Below, one piece after another: positions 19,702 through 28,499 of a DNA stretch of 64,000 nt. The translations under genes and the position numbers were made by a program. The notes under the pieces are model-generated. The model was not told the DNA's origin. It saw only the letters and a program-made list of their open reading frames with translations, and did not search any database. The DNA is from Mycolicibacter nonchromogenicus (GTDB taxonomy: Bacteria > Actinomycetota > Actinomycetes > Mycobacteriales > Mycobacteriaceae): NCBI RefSeq assembly GCF_002101775.1, contig NZ_LQPI01000022.1, positions 1 to 64,000 of the forward strand. The letters run 5' to 3'. Each line of letters opens with the position of its first letter. Positions within the stretch are counted from its first letter, which is position 1.

Positions 19702-21261
19702 GTGTTTGAATCCCTCTCCGATCGGTTGACCGGGGCCCTGCAGGGGCTGCGCAGCAAGGGCCGTCTCACTGACGCCGACATCGACGCCACCGCCCGCGAG
19801 ATCCGGCTGGCTCTTCTGGAAGCCGACGTCTCGCTACCGGTGGTGCGCGCCTTCATCGGCCGGATCAAGGACCGTGCCAAAGGCGCCGAGGTGTCCGGCG
19901 CGCTCAATCCTGCTCAGCAGGTCGTCAAGATCGTCAACGAGGAGCTCATCGGCATCCTCGGTGGGCAGACCCGGCAGCTGGCATTCGCCAAGACCCCGCC
20001 GACGGTGATCATGCTCGCCGGTCTGCAGGGTGCGGGAAAGACCACGCTCGCCGGAAAACTGGCCACCTGGCTGCGCGGCCAGGGGCACACTCCGCTGCTG
20101 GTGGCCTGCGACCTGCAACGCCCCGGCGCGGTCAACCAGCTGCAGGTCGTCGGGGAGCGCGCCGGCGTCACGGTGTTCGCCCCACACCCGGGGACCTCGG
20201 TCGCCGGTGATGCCGGCACGCCCGGCGACCCGGTCGCCGTGGCCGCCGCCGGTCTGGCCGAGGCCAAGGCCAAGCACTTCGACGTCGTCATCGTCGACAC
20301 CGCCGGGCGTCTGGGTATCGACGAGGAGATGATGGCCCAGGCCGCCGCCATCCGCGATGCGGTGCAGCCCGATGAGGTGCTGTTCGTCCTGGACGCCATG
20401 ATCGGCCAGGATGCGGTCACCACCGCCGATGCCTTCCGAGAAGGTGTGGGCTTCACCGGGGTCGTGCTCACCAAGCTCGACGGCGACGCCCGCGGCGGTG
20501 CGGCACTGTCGGTGCGGGAGGTCACCGGCGCGCCCATCCTGTTCGCATCCACCGGTGAGAAGTTGGAAGACTTCGACGTCTTCCACCCCGACCGGATGGC
20601 CAGCCGCATCCTGGGCATGGGTGACGTGCTCAGCCTGATCGAACAGGCCGAGCAGGTCTTCGACGCCCGCAAGGCCGAGGAAGCGGCGGCCAAGATCGGC
20701 TCCGGCGAGCTGACTTTGGAGGATTTCCTCGAGCAGATGCTGGCGATCCGCAAGATGGGCCCGATCGGCAACCTGCTGGGTATGTTGCCCGGCGCCGGCC
20801 AGATGAAGGACGCGCTGGCCGCCGTCGACGACAGCCAACTGGACCGGCTGCAGGCCATCATCCGGGGTATGACCCCGGCCGAGCGGGCTGACCCGAAGAT
20901 CATCAACGCCTCCCGGCGGCTGCGCATCGCCAACGGCTCGGGCGTCACCGTCTCGGAGGTCAATCAGCTCGTCGACCGGTTCTTCGAAGCCCGCAAGATG
21001 ATGTCATCGATGATGGGTGGCCTGGGCATGCCCGGGCTGGGCCGCAAGAGCGCGACTCGCAAAGCCAAGGGCAAGGGCGGCAAGAAGGGCAAGAACCGCG
21101 GCCCGACCCCGCCGAAGGTCCGGGGACTGTTCGGCCCTGGCGGCCCGGGGATGCCCGCCGGTTTCCCAGACCTGTCACAGATGCCCGAAGGGCTCAACGA
21201 GCTGCCGCCCGGGCTGGCCGACTTCGACCTGTCCAAGCTGAACTTCCCGGGGCAGAAGTAA
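19702..21261 (+). CDS. ffh: Signal recognition particle protein Ffh
   Basis: Ffh binds SRP RNA and hydrophobic signal sequences and docks with FtsY. The 519-residue protein has the N domain, then the G domain with GLQGAGKTT (about residues 109-117), DLQRPGA, DTAGRLG and TKLDGDARGG. A Met-rich M domain follows (MLAIRKMGPIGNLLGMLPG, FFEARKMMSSMMGGLGM). A Lys-rich, then Gly/Pro-rich tail extends it beyond the E. coli length, as in other mycobacteria. The start is GTG 19702 with a leaderless-type -10 box. Confidence 0.98.
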   Translation: MFESLSDRLTGALQGLRSKGRLTDADIDATAREIRLALLEADVSLPVVRAFIGRIKDRAKGAEVSGALNPAQQVVKIVNEELIGILGGQTRQLAFAKTPPTVIMLAGLQGAGKTTLAGKLATWLRGQGHTPLLVACDLQRPGAVNQLQVVGERAGVTVFAPHPGTSVAGDAGTPGDPVAVAAAGLAEAKAKHFDVVIVDTAGRLGIDEEMMAQAAAIRDAVQPDEVLFVLDAMIGQDAVTTADAFREGVGFTGVVLTKLDGDARGGAALSVREVTGAPILFASTGEKLEDFDVFHPDRMASRILGMGDVLSLIEQAEQVFDARKAEEAAAKIGSGELTLEDFLEQMLAIRKMGPIGNLLGMLPGAGQMKDALAAVDDSQLDRLQAIIRGMTPAERADPKIINASRRLRIANGSGVTVSEVNQLVDRFFEARKMMSSMMGGLGMPGLGRKSATRKAKGKGGKKGKNRGPTPPKVRGLFGPGGPGMPAGFPDLSQMPEGLNELPPGLADFDLSKLNFPGQK

Positions 21262-21262
21262 T

Positions 21263-22330
21263 TTGGCGCTGCACGTCTGTGGGCGCGGGCTGCCCGATGA
21301 ACAGCCTGTCGAGTACTGGATCGTCGACGGCACGATCAGCCTCGAGCCGGTCGCCGGAGCCGAGACCGTCTTCGCCGACGGCTGGATCATCCCGGGTCTG
21401 GTCGACGCGCACTGCCACGTCGGGATCGGCCCCGGCGGTCCCGTCGACATCGACGAGGCGCTGCGCCAGGCCGAGACCGAACGGCGCGCCGGTGTCCTGC
21501 TGATCCGTGACGCAGGCTCGCCGGTCGACACCCGCGCATTCGACGACCGTGCCGACCTGCCGCGCATCATTCGCGCCGGCCAGCACCTGGCCCGCACCAA
21601 GCGCTACATCCCCGGGCTGCCGATCAACGTCGACGACGAGGATCAGCTTCCGGAAGTCGTTGCTGCCCAAGCAGTTCGCGGTGACGGTTGGGTGAAGCTG
21701 GTGGGGGACTGGATCGACCGCGGGGTGGGGGACCTGGCCCCGCTGTGGTCTGATGACGTGTTGCGCAGGGCCATCGATGCCGCGCACGCCAACGGGGCGC
21801 GGGTCACCGCGCACGTGTTCGGCGAGGACGCGCTGCCAGGCCTGATCAACGCCGGCATCGACTGCATCGAGCACGGCACCGGTATCACCGACGACATCAT
21901 CGAGCTGATGCTGGCCAACGGCACGGCCCTGGTGCCGACGCTGATCAATATCGACAACTTCCCGGGGATCGCCGACTCGGCGGCCAAGTACCCCACCTAT
22001 GCCGCCCACATGCGCGCGCTGCACGCCACCTGTCGAACCCGGATCGGCGCCGCCCGGGAGGCGGGCGTGCCGATCTACGCCGGCACCGATGCGGGCGGCA
22101 TGGTGGCCCACGGCCGGATCGCCGACGAGGTCGACGCCCTGTCCGGGGTGGGCCTCAGTGCGACCGAGGCGCTGGGAGCGGCCTGCTGGGCTGCCCGGCG
22201 CTGGCTGGGGGCACCGGGGCTCGAGCAGGGCGCTCCTGCCGACCTGGTGTGTTTTGCCGACGATCCGCGCAGCGGCCCCGAGGTACTGCGGCAACCCGAT
22301 CTGGTGATGCTGCGCGGCCAGGTGCGCTGA
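21263..22330 (+). CDS. Metal-dependent amidohydrolase (Rv2915c-like)
   Basis: This 355-residue protein has the amidohydrolase TIM-barrel signature: the HxH metal motif in VDAHCHVG (about residue 50), TAHVFG, IEHGTGITDD and AGTDAGG for the remaining metal ligands. Family members hydrolyse cyclic amides, imidazolonepropionate or organophosphates; the substrate here is unknown. It begins at TTG 21263, one base after the ffh stop, so it is translationally coupled to ffh. The same neighbour relation exists in M. tuberculosis as I remember it. Confidence 0.85.
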   Translation: MALHVCGRGLPDEQPVEYWIVDGTISLEPVAGAETVFADGWIIPGLVDAHCHVGIGPGGPVDIDEALRQAETERRAGVLLIRDAGSPVDTRAFDDRADLPRIIRAGQHLARTKRYIPGLPINVDDEDQLPEVVAAQAVRGDGWVKLVGDWIDRGVGDLAPLWSDDVLRRAIDAAHANGARVTAHVFGEDALPGLINAGIDCIEHGTGITDDIIELMLANGTALVPTLINIDNFPGIADSAAKYPTYAAHMRALHATCRTRIGAAREAGVPIYAGTDAGGMVAHGRIADEVDALSGVGLSATEALGAACWAARRWLGAPGLEQGAPADLVCFADDPRSGPEVLRQPDLVMLRGQVR

Positions 22331-22351
22331 GCGCCTTCACCGGTCAGGTTC

Positions 22352-23221
22352 CTACAAGCTGCCGATGCTCGACATCGGGCTCTGCGCGAAACCCCAGTCC
22401 AGGAGGGCAGTCGCCTGGTCCCAATAGGTCGGTCCGCCTTCACGGATGAGTCCGTACATCATCGCGACCACCAATCGTCGGCCGTCGCGGCTCGCCCCGC
22501 CGACATAGGTCTTGCGGGCAGCGTCGGTGAAGCCCGTCTTGCCGCCGAACGCTCCGGGATAGCGGGACAACAGCTCGTTCATGTTCACGATCGGACGCTC
22601 GCCGGAGTCGGTGGGGAACGTCGCCGCCGGCTGCGCGGTGATCTCGGCGAACACCGGGTGGGCCATCGCAGCCCGGAAGATGACCGCCAGGTCGTGCGGG
22701 GTGCTCGCACCCGGGCCGCCGGGGCCGTCCAGCCCGGAGGGCGTGGTGGCGTGGGTGTCGGTCGCGCCGACCGCAGCGGCCTTGGCGTTCATCTTCGCCA
22801 CCGCCGCCTCGGGCCCACCGAGCATGTCGGCCAGGGCGTTGGCGGCGTCGTTGCCCGACACCAGCAGCAGACCTTCCAGCAGCTGTCGCGCCGTGTAGCT
22901 GTGGTCGGCCTTGACCCCGACACAGTTGCACTCCACCTGGGTGTCGGCCGGGGTGGCGACCATGGTGTCGTCGAGATTCAGCTCGTCGAGCACCACCAAT
23001 GCCAGCAGGACTTTGATCGTGCTGGCCGGGGGCGTCGCGGCGTAGCCGTTCTGCTCGGCGAGCACCTGCCCGGAATCCATGTCGGCGATGAGCCAGTTCG
23101 GTGCCGGGCCGACGGGCACCGCCGCCGAGCCCAGGGGCTGCGCGATGTCGGCGTGCGCAGTCAGGGCGGGGGAGGCGAACACGGTTGCGAGGGCCGCGAT
23201 TGCGGCCAAGATTTTCCGCAT
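22352..23221 (-). CDS. dacB2: D-alanyl-D-alanine carboxypeptidase
   Basis: The 289-residue secreted protein removes the terminal D-Ala of peptidoglycan stem peptides. It has a signal peptide (cleavage near TAHA, residue 24) and the full penicillin-binding active-site set: SxxK as Ser67-Thr-Ile-Lys70, SGN at 122-124 and KTG at 228-230. There is no clear C-terminal amphipathic anchor. It corresponds to Rv2911 (dacB2). It is divergent from the NTF2-like gene with only 19 bp between start codons, so they share a promoter region. The pknI gene seen next to this locus in M. tuberculosis is absent here. Confidence 0.93.
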   Translation of the reverse strand: MRKILAAIAALATVFASPALTAHADIAQPLGSAAVPVGPAPNWLIADMDSGQVLAEQNGYAATPPASTIKVLLALVVLDELNLDDTMVATPADTQVECNCVGVKADHSYTARQLLEGLLLVSGNDAANALADMLGGPEAAVAKMNAKAAAVGATDTHATTPSGLDGPGGPGASTPHDLAVIFRAAMAHPVFAEITAQPAATFPTDSGERPIVNMNELLSRYPGAFGGKTGFTDAARKTYVGGASRDGRRLVVAMMYGLIREGGPTYWDQATALLDWGFAQSPMSSIGSL

Positions 23222-23228
23222 GGCGGCT

Positions 23229-23235
23229 TACCTTA
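23229..23235. promoter_or_regulatory. Overlapping divergent -10 boxes
   Basis: TACCTT on the plus strand (23229-23234) lies 6 nt before GTG 23241, and TAAGGT on the minus strand (23235 to 23230) lies 8 nt before the dacB2 ATG. One near-symmetric element could fire both genes. Confidence 0.45.
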
Positions 23236-23240
23236 CCGCC

Positions 23241-23678
23241 GTGGTGTTGAATCGAGGAGTGCTGAGCCAACAGGAAATCTCGGACCGTTGGGAGATCCAG
23301 CAGCTGCTGGTCGACTACTCGACCGCGATCGACACCCGCAACTTCGACGGGCTGGACGCGGTCTTCACCCCCGACGCCTACATCGACTACCGCGCCCTGG
23401 GTGGTATCGACGGCCGCTTCCCCGAGGTGAAGGCTTGGCTGGCCGAGGTCCTGCCCAATTTCGCCACCTACTCCCACATGCTCGGCCTGCCGGCGATCCG
23501 CGTGGACGGCGACAGTGCCACCGCGCGCACCTTCTGCTTCAACCCGATGGTGTTCAGCGCAGAGAACGACCCGATGATGCTGGTGGGGCTGTGGTACGAC
23601 GACGAGTTTGTCCGTACCGCCGACGGCTGGCGGATGAGCAGGCGGTCGGAGACAAAGTGCTTCCAGAAGATGCCCTGA
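23241..23678 (+). CDS. SnoaL/NTF2-like domain protein (Rv2910c-like)
   Basis: The about 145-residue product has the cone-shaped SnoaL/NTF2-like fold used by ketosteroid isomerases, polyketide cyclases and hydroxylase subunits. Typical features are EIQQLLVDYSTAID, the FDGLDAVFTPDA segment and DGWRMSRR near the end. No specific activity can be assigned. Several starts are possible; GTG 23241 is chosen because a TACCTT box lies 6 nt upstream. GTG 23259 matches the shorter M. tuberculosis form as I recall it. It is divergent from dacB2. Confidence 0.75.
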   Translation: MVLNRGVLSQQEISDRWEIQQLLVDYSTAIDTRNFDGLDAVFTPDAYIDYRALGGIDGRFPEVKAWLAEVLPNFATYSHMLGLPAIRVDGDSATARTFCFNPMVFSAENDPMMLVGLWYDDEFVRTADGWRMSRRSETKCFQKMP

Positions 23679-23703
23679 GCCGATTTCTGCTGACGGGCCT
23701 GCT

Positions 23704-23714
23704 TCTGGCACAAT
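23704..23714 (+). promoter_or_regulatory. Promoter-like motif before rpsP, shared with rplS
   Basis: The 11-mer tctggcacaat recurs exactly at 27086-27096 upstream of rplS. It probably contains the -10 element (CACAAT) of a common ribosomal-protein promoter type; about 135 bp of leader then precedes rpsP. Confidence 0.4.
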
Positions 23715-23848
23715 GGGGCGCTGTCCGCCGTGCGACGCGACCTGTCATCGGTTCCGCGCGGGCGTGACACCACCACGCGAGGCAAAACCGGATGTGGGCA
23801 AACCCGCCCGCATCGCTGAATTGCAGCGTGTTACCGCAGGAGTTATTC

Positions 23849-24334
23849 ATGGCTGTCAAGATCAAGCTCACCCGTCTCGGCAAGATCCGCAATCCGCAGT
23901 ACCGCATCGCGGTTGCCGACGCGCGCACTCGCCGCGACGGCCGCGCCATCGAGGTCATCGGTCGCTACCACCCGAAGGAAGAGCCGAGCCTGATCGAGAT
24001 CGACTCGGAGCGCGCCCAGTACTGGCTGTCGGTCGGTGCCCAGCCCACCGAGCCGGTTCTCAAGCTGCTGAAGATCACCGGTGACTGGCAGAAGTTCAAG
24101 GGCCTTCCCGGCGCCGAGGGCCGTCTGAAGGTCAAGCCGGCCAAGCCGAGCAAGCTGGAGCTGTTCAACGCCGCGCTGGCCGAGGCCGAGGGCGGACCGA
24201 CCACCGAGGCCACCACCGCCAAGAAGAAGAAGGCGCCGGCCAAGAAGTCGGCCGACAAGGCTGAGGCTCCCGCCGAGGACGCCGCCGCCGAGGCTCCCGC
24301 AGCTGAGGCCGCCGAGTCGGCCGGCGAGAGCTGA
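23849..24334 (+). CDS. rpsP: 30S ribosomal protein S16
   Basis: S16 is a 30S assembly protein. The core [20 protein letters not shown] and [12 protein letters not shown] is canonical. At 161 residues it is longer than the bacterial norm of about 85-90, because of a C-terminal Lys/Ala/Glu-rich tail (from about residue 110) typical of mycobacteria. An RBS (aggag) precedes ATG 23849. It opens the rpsP-khpA-rimM-trmD operon. Confidence 0.97.
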   Translation: MAVKIKLTRLGKIRNPQYRIAVADARTRRDGRAIEVIGRYHPKEEPSLIEIDSERAQYWLSVGAQPTEPVLKLLKITGDWQKFKGLPGAEGRLKVKPAKPSKLELFNAALAEAEGGPTTEATTAKKKKAPAKKSADKAEAPAEDAAAEAPAAEAAESAGES

Positions 24335-24342
24335 CCGCGGCT

Positions 24343-24585
24343 ATGAGTGCCGTGGTGGCAGACGCCGTCGAGCACCTGGTGCGCGGCATCGTCGACAACC
24401 CCGATGACGTACGGGTCGACATGGTGACCAACCGCCGTGGCCGCACCGTTGAGGTGCATGTGCACCCCGACGACCTGGGCAAGGTAATCGGTCGCGGCGG
24501 TCGCACCGCCACTGCGTTGCGCACCCTCGTCGCCGGTATCGGTGGGCGCGGCATCCGCGTGGACGTGGTGGACACCGACCGGTAA
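24343..24585 (+). CDS. khpA: KH-domain RNA-binding protein KhpA
   Basis: This 80-residue protein is a single KH domain (GxxG loop VIGRGGRTA at about residues 48-56), as in KhpA, which partners KhpB and binds cellular RNAs. The position between rpsP and rimM, 8 bp after rpsP, is conserved across Gram-positive bacteria (Rv2908c in M. tuberculosis). Confidence 0.93.
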   Translation: MSAVVADAVEHLVRGIVDNPDDVRVDMVTNRRGRTVEVHVHPDDLGKVIGRGGRTATALRTLVAGIGGRGIRVDVVDTDR

Positions 24586-24597
24586 GTCGACCGGCTC

Positions 24598-25119
24598 ATG
24601 GAGCTGACGGTCGGGCGGGTGGTCAAAGCCCATGGCATCGGCGGCGAACTCGTCGTCGAGGTCCGCACCGACGATCCCGAACTCCGGTTCGCGCCCGGTG
24701 CGACGCTGCACGCCCGCAAATCCGGTGCGCCCCAACGCGACTACGTCGTCGAGTCGGTTCGCCCCCATGGGGCGCGCCTGCTGGTGCGGCTGGCCGGGAT
24801 CGGCGACCGCAACAGTGCCGACGGGTTACGCGGCAGCATTTTCGTCGTCGACTCCGCCGACCTTCCGCCGATCACCGAACCGGACACCTACTACGACCAC
24901 CAACTCGAGGGTCTACAGGTGCGCACGGTGGCGGGGGAGGCGATGGGCACCGTGACCGAGGTGCTGCACACCGCCGCCGGGGAGCTGCTCGCGATCAAGC
25001 GGACCGACGGCCGGGAACTGTTGGTCCCGTTCATCGCCGCCTTCGTGCCGTCGGTGTCGCTAGCCGACAACGCCGTGGTGATCGAACCGCCCGACGGGCT
25101 GCTGGAGCTGGACGGGTAA
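24598..25119 (+). CDS. rimM: Ribosome maturation factor RimM
   Basis: RimM assists 30S head assembly and binds S19. The 173-residue protein has the N-terminal beta-barrel ([16 protein letters not shown]) and the C-terminal PRC-barrel with [11 protein letters not shown] and [12 protein letters not shown]. It sits in the standard order between khpA and trmD, with 12 and 8 bp gaps. Confidence 0.96.
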   Translation: MELTVGRVVKAHGIGGELVVEVRTDDPELRFAPGATLHARKSGAPQRDYVVESVRPHGARLLVRLAGIGDRNSADGLRGSIFVVDSADLPPITEPDTYYDHQLEGLQVRTVAGEAMGTVTEVLHTAAGELLAIKRTDGRELLVPFIAAFVPSVSLADNAVVIEPPDGLLELDG

Positions 25120-25127
25120 GACGCGGC

Positions 25128-25817
25128 ATGAGAATCGATGTCGTCACGATCTTCCCCGACTACCTGGCCCCGATCCGTCAATCATTGCCCGGCAAGGCAA
25201 TTGAGTCCGGGATGGTCGAGTTCGAGGTCCACGACCTGCGGCGCTGGACCCACGATGTGCACCGCTCGGTGGACGACTCGCCCTACGGCGGCGGCCCCGG
25301 AATGGTGATGAAGGCTCCGGTCTGGGGTGATGCGCTCGACGAAATCTGTTCGGAGCGGACCCTTCTCGTCGTCCCGACCCCGGCGGGAAGGCTGTTCGAC
25401 CAGAACACCGCGCAGCGTTGGAGCACAGAAGAGCACTTGGTGTTCGCCTGCGGTCGCTACGAGGGCATCGATCAGCGGGTGGCTGAGGACGCCGCGCGGC
25501 GGATGCGCGTCGAAGAGGTGTCGATCGGTGACTATGTGCTGGCCGGCGGGGAGCCCGCGGTCCTGGTGATGCTGGAGGCGGTGCTACGGCTCATGCCCGG
25601 TGTGCTCGGCAATCCGGCATCGCAGCGGGACGATTCGCATTCCCCCGAGCGCGATGGGCTGCTGGAGGGGCCCAGCTACACCCGCCCACCGAGCTGGCGC
25701 GGCCTGGATGTGCCTGATGTGCTGCTCTCCGGCGACCACGCCCGGATCAACGCCTGGCGTCACCAGGCCGCCCTTGAGCGAACCCGTGAACGCCGTCCGG
25801 ACCTGTTGGACGAGTAG
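25128..25817 (+). CDS. trmD: tRNA (guanine-N1-)-methyltransferase TrmD
   Basis: TrmD makes m1G37 in tRNAs, preventing +1 frameshifts. The 229-residue protein has the SPOUT trefoil-knot motifs [11 protein letters not shown] and [12 protein letters not shown] and the family start [29 protein letters not shown] is also typical. It closes the rpsP operon and converges on lppW with a 56-bp palindrome between. Confidence 0.97.
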   Translation: MRIDVVTIFPDYLAPIRQSLPGKAIESGMVEFEVHDLRRWTHDVHRSVDDSPYGGGPGMVMKAPVWGDALDEICSERTLLVVPTPAGRLFDQNTAQRWSTEEHLVFACGRYEGIDQRVAEDAARRMRVEEVSIGDYVLAGGEPAVLVMLEAVLRLMPGVLGNPASQRDDSHSPERDGLLEGPSYTRPPSWRGLDVPDVLLSGDHARINAWRHQAALERTRERRPDLLDE

Positions 25818-25868
25818 CCACGGCCGGTCTTCCGACACTCGACGCCACTGGGACCCATTCACCGTGCT

Positions 25869-25924
25869 CGAGCCGGAATCTCACGACACGACACGCCGTC
25901 GCGGCGTCGCCAGATTCCGACTCG
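25869..25924. repeat. 56-bp dispersed palindromic repeat, copy 2
   Basis: The arms 25869-25887 and 25906-25924 (left arm cgagccggaatctcacgac) pair at 16 of 19 positions with an 18-bp centre, the same geometry as copy 1 at 16333. It sits between convergent trmD and lppW, where it may also act as a terminator. Confidence 0.8.
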
Positions 25925-25969
25925 GCGAGGTGGGGCGCCGCGGGGCGAGGCAAACCGCCTAGATACCGC

Positions 25970-26875
25970 CTAGATTCGGCCACCCGGGAAGATGGTCTTC
26001 ACGGCCTCGGTGATGGTGGTGCGCGCGGTGGCGTCGTCGCTGGGCTGCAGTGATTCGATCACCACGATGTAGCGATGATCCGCCCCGACCACACCGGTCG
26101 ACAGGTGCATCCAGTTGTTGCCGATGCAGCACATCCAGCCCTGCTTCACCGCCACCGGCTCGGCGTAGAGGCCCTCCGGGATCCCGAATCGCTGCGGGTA
26201 GCCGTCGAGGCCGCTCGGGGTGGACAGCGCCAGGTCGCTCATGATCATGCTGGCCTTGGCCGGCGGCAGACCGCCGGAACCGTTGAGCAGCATGTCGTAG
26301 TAACGGGCCAGATCCGGGGCGCTGCTGATGGTGTTCCACCAGGCGCCGTTCGACGGCGGGGAGGTGTCGGTCAGGCCGTAGCGGCCAGCCACCCGGGTGA
26401 TGATCGCGTTGCCGCCGTTCTGGTTCCAGAACGTCTCGGCCGCCCCGTCGTCGGAGGCACGCAGCATGGAATCCAGAGCAGCCTGCTCGTCGGGCGACAA
26501 GCCGCCCTCTTCCCGGAGCAGCAGGTCGTCAGCGATGAACAGCTTGGCGACCGACGCGGTGGCGATCGGCCGGGTGTTGCCGTTGGTGACCAGCTGGTGC
26601 GTGATGCGGTCCAGCACCGCCACCGAGATGTTGGCGCCGACCTTGGCGGCATCGTCGGTGGCTTCCTGCATGCGCGCCGCGAGGCCGTCGATCACTGCGG
26701 CCGGCTGAATCGCAGGCGCCCGGGGAACCTCGATCGCCGTGGCCACCGGCGCCACCTCGGGGGCGCGGTACGGCGTCGGCCGTTTGGCGTCAGCGCCATA
26801 GACCTTCTCGTCGCAGCCGAACACCACCGTGGAAATCACCATGACAACGGTCAGCAGAAGCATCGATGGCCGCAC
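25970..26875 (-). CDS. lppW: Lipoprotein with beta-lactamase/transpeptidase-like fold (LppW-like)
   Basis: The 301-residue protein has a lipobox ending VVFGC with Cys21, so it is a predicted membrane-anchored lipoprotein. The body looks like a serine beta-lactamase-fold domain: SVAK (SxxK) in ATASVAKLF, an SDD in the SxN position (RASDDGAAE), and KQG replacing KTG (VKQGWMCC). These substitutions suggest an altered or lost penicilloyl-enzyme activity. GTG 26875 is chosen over TTG 26893 because ggagg lies 10-14 nt upstream of it. It is the Rv2905 equivalent by position. Confidence 0.82.
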   Translation of the reverse strand: MRPSMLLLTVVMVISTVVFGCDEKVYGADAKRPTPYRAPEVAPVATAIEVPRAPAIQPAAVIDGLAARMQEATDDAAKVGANISVAVLDRITHQLVTNGNTRPIATASVAKLFIADDLLLREEGGLSPDEQAALDSMLRASDDGAAETFWNQNGGNAIITRVAGRYGLTDTSPPSNGAWWNTISSAPDLARYYDMLLNGSGGLPPAKASMIMSDLALSTPSGLDGYPQRFGIPEGLYAEPVAVKQGWMCCIGNNWMHLSTGVVGADHRYIVVIESLQPSDDATARTTITEAVKTIFPGGRI

Positions 26876-27258
26876 GGCGGGTGGCCTCCTCAACAGGTAT
26901 CAGTCGCGTAATCTGCGCCGACATCGGGTTTACGGGCTCGCCACGCTGCTGCCATCGGCCCGCCGCATAGATTACCGCGTGGGCCTGGGGATCGCCCAGT
27001 TCGGTCGCGTCAGAATTATCACGATGTCGTGGTTCGGTGTGGAACGACCAGCGGCGATTTGCGCGATTTCACTGGTTGGGCTGCGTCTGGCACAATTGAG
27101 CAGTTGTCGCCTGCGGTTGATTCTGCAGCGGAGTCCTGGCGTCCCGGTCACCGCACTGCGCGACAACATGCCCGAACCCATCGGCTCGGTGACCGTCTGC
27201 ATGCTCACACGCGTGTCGGCCGGTCCGAAGCCGCGACCTGCGAGGAAGTGTTTCCGCA
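26876..27258. other. Divergent region lppW / rplS with long rplS leader
   Basis: No gene is supported in these 383 bp. The motif tctggcacaat at 27086-27096, shared with the rpsP upstream region, suggests an rplS promoter with a leader of about 150 nt. Confidence 0.5.
27086..27096 (+). promoter_or_regulatory. Promoter-like motif before rplS, shared with rpsP
   Basis: An exact copy of the 11-mer found upstream of rpsP. A ttcact sequence at 27068-27073, 17 bp before CACAAT, could be the -35 element. Confidence 0.4.
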
Positions 27259-27600
27259 ATGAACACGCTGGACATCGTCGACAAGGCGTCGCTGCGCGAC
27301 GACATCCCGGCCTTCGCCCCCGGCGACACGGTCAACGTGCACGTGAAGGTGATCGAGGGCTCCAAGGAGCGCATCCAGGTGTTCAAGGGTGTGGTCATCC
27401 GCCGGCAGGGTGGCGGCGTTCGCGAGACCTTCACCGTCCGCAAGGAGAGCTACGGCGTCGGCGTGGAGCGGACCTTCCCGGTGCACTCGCCCAACGTCGA
27501 CCACATCGACGTCCTGGTCCGCGGTGACGTTCGGCGCGCCAAGCTGTACTACCTGCGTGAGCTGCGCGGCAAGAAGGCCAAGATCAAGGAAAAGCGCTGA
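27259..27600 (+). CDS. rplS: 50S ribosomal protein L19
   Basis: L19 lies at the 30S-50S interface. The 113-residue protein has the usual length and motifs: [17 protein letters not shown], the [10 protein letters not shown] strand and the terminal [21 protein letters not shown] 27259 follows gaggaagtg, a weak RBS. lepB begins 81 bp later. Confidence 0.98.
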   Translation: MNTLDIVDKASLRDDIPAFAPGDTVNVHVKVIEGSKERIQVFKGVVIRRQGGGVRETFTVRKESYGVGVERTFPVHSPNVDHIDVLVRGDVRRAKLYYLRELRGKKAKIKEKR

Positions 27601-27669
27601 TCTTGCCCGCGCCCCTCTCCAGTGGGGTTACGGCCTCCGGTCGGTCATCGGTGCCGCTGACGCGGTCAT

Positions 27670-27675
27670 TACCCT
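27670..27675 (+). promoter_or_regulatory. -10 box for leaderless lepB
   Basis: TACCCT ends 6 nt before GTG 27682, suggesting a leaderless lepB transcript in addition to any read-through from rplS. Confidence 0.45.
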
Positions 27676-27681
27676 GATCTC

Positions 27682-28497
27682 GTGACCGAAACCACGGGCT
27701 CATCACCCGAAAGTTCCCCCGAGGACGCCGAGGTTGCCGACGCGCCCGAGGACGGCAAGCACAGCACGCTGCGCGAGTCGGTCGTGCTGGTCGCGATCGC
27801 GCTGGTGTTGTACTACCTGATGCTGACGTTCGTGGCGCGCCCGTACCTCATTCCGTCGGAGTCGATGGAACCGACCCTGCACGGCTGTCACGGCTGCGTG
27901 GGGGACCGGATCATGGTGGACAAGGTCACCTACCGGTTCACCACGCCGCAGCCCGGCGATGTGGTCGTCTTCCGCGGCCCCCCGTCGTGGAACGTCGGCT
28001 ACAAGTCGATCCGCTCGACCAACACGCCGGTGCGCTGGGTGCAGAACGTCCTGTCGTTCATCGGATTCGTCCCGCCTGACGAGAATGACCTGGTCAAGCG
28101 GGTCATCGCGGTAGGCGGTCAGACGGTGCAGTGCCGTAACGACACCGGTCTGACCGTTGACGGCAAGCTGCTTCACGAGCGCTACCTGAACCCGGCCACG
28201 TTGATGGTCGACCCGATGGTCTATCCCTGCCTCGGTAACGAGTTCGGTCCGGTGACGGTACCGGAGGGCCGGTTGTGGGTGATGGGCGACAACCGCACCC
28301 ACTCGTCGGACTCGCGGGCGCATTGCGACTCCGTGCAGGCCCAGCCCGATGTGCGACGCCGGATCCTGTGCACCGGAGAGGATCTCGACGCCGGTACGGT
28401 GCCGGTGGCCAACGTGATCGGCAAGACCAGGTTCATCGCCTGGCCGCCGTCGCGCTGGGGACTGGTGCCGTCGATAAACCCGCAGCAGGGCCCGTAG
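27682..28497 (+). CDS. lepB: Signal peptidase I
   Basis: LepB cleaves signal peptides of Sec/Tat substrates on the outer face of the membrane. The 271-residue protein has an acidic cytoplasmic N-terminus, one membrane segment (about residues 33-50), the catalytic Ser61 in PSESMEPT and Lys139 in [23 protein letters not shown] is the box E signature. Insertions with paired cysteines (HGCHGC, PCLGN, ILCTG) are seen in mycobacterial homologues. GTG 27682 fits a leaderless start. rnhB starts two bases after its stop. Confidence 0.97.
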   Translation: MTETTGSSPESSPEDAEVADAPEDGKHSTLRESVVLVAIALVLYYLMLTFVARPYLIPSESMEPTLHGCHGCVGDRIMVDKVTYRFTTPQPGDVVVFRGPPSWNVGYKSIRSTNTPVRWVQNVLSFIGFVPPDENDLVKRVIAVGGQTVQCRNDTGLTVDGKLLHERYLNPATLMVDPMVYPCLGNEFGPVTVPEGRLWVMGDNRTHSSDSRAHCDSVQAQPDVRRRILCTGEDLDAGTVPVANVIGKTRFIAWPPSRWGLVPSINPQQGP

Positions 28498-28499
28498 CG

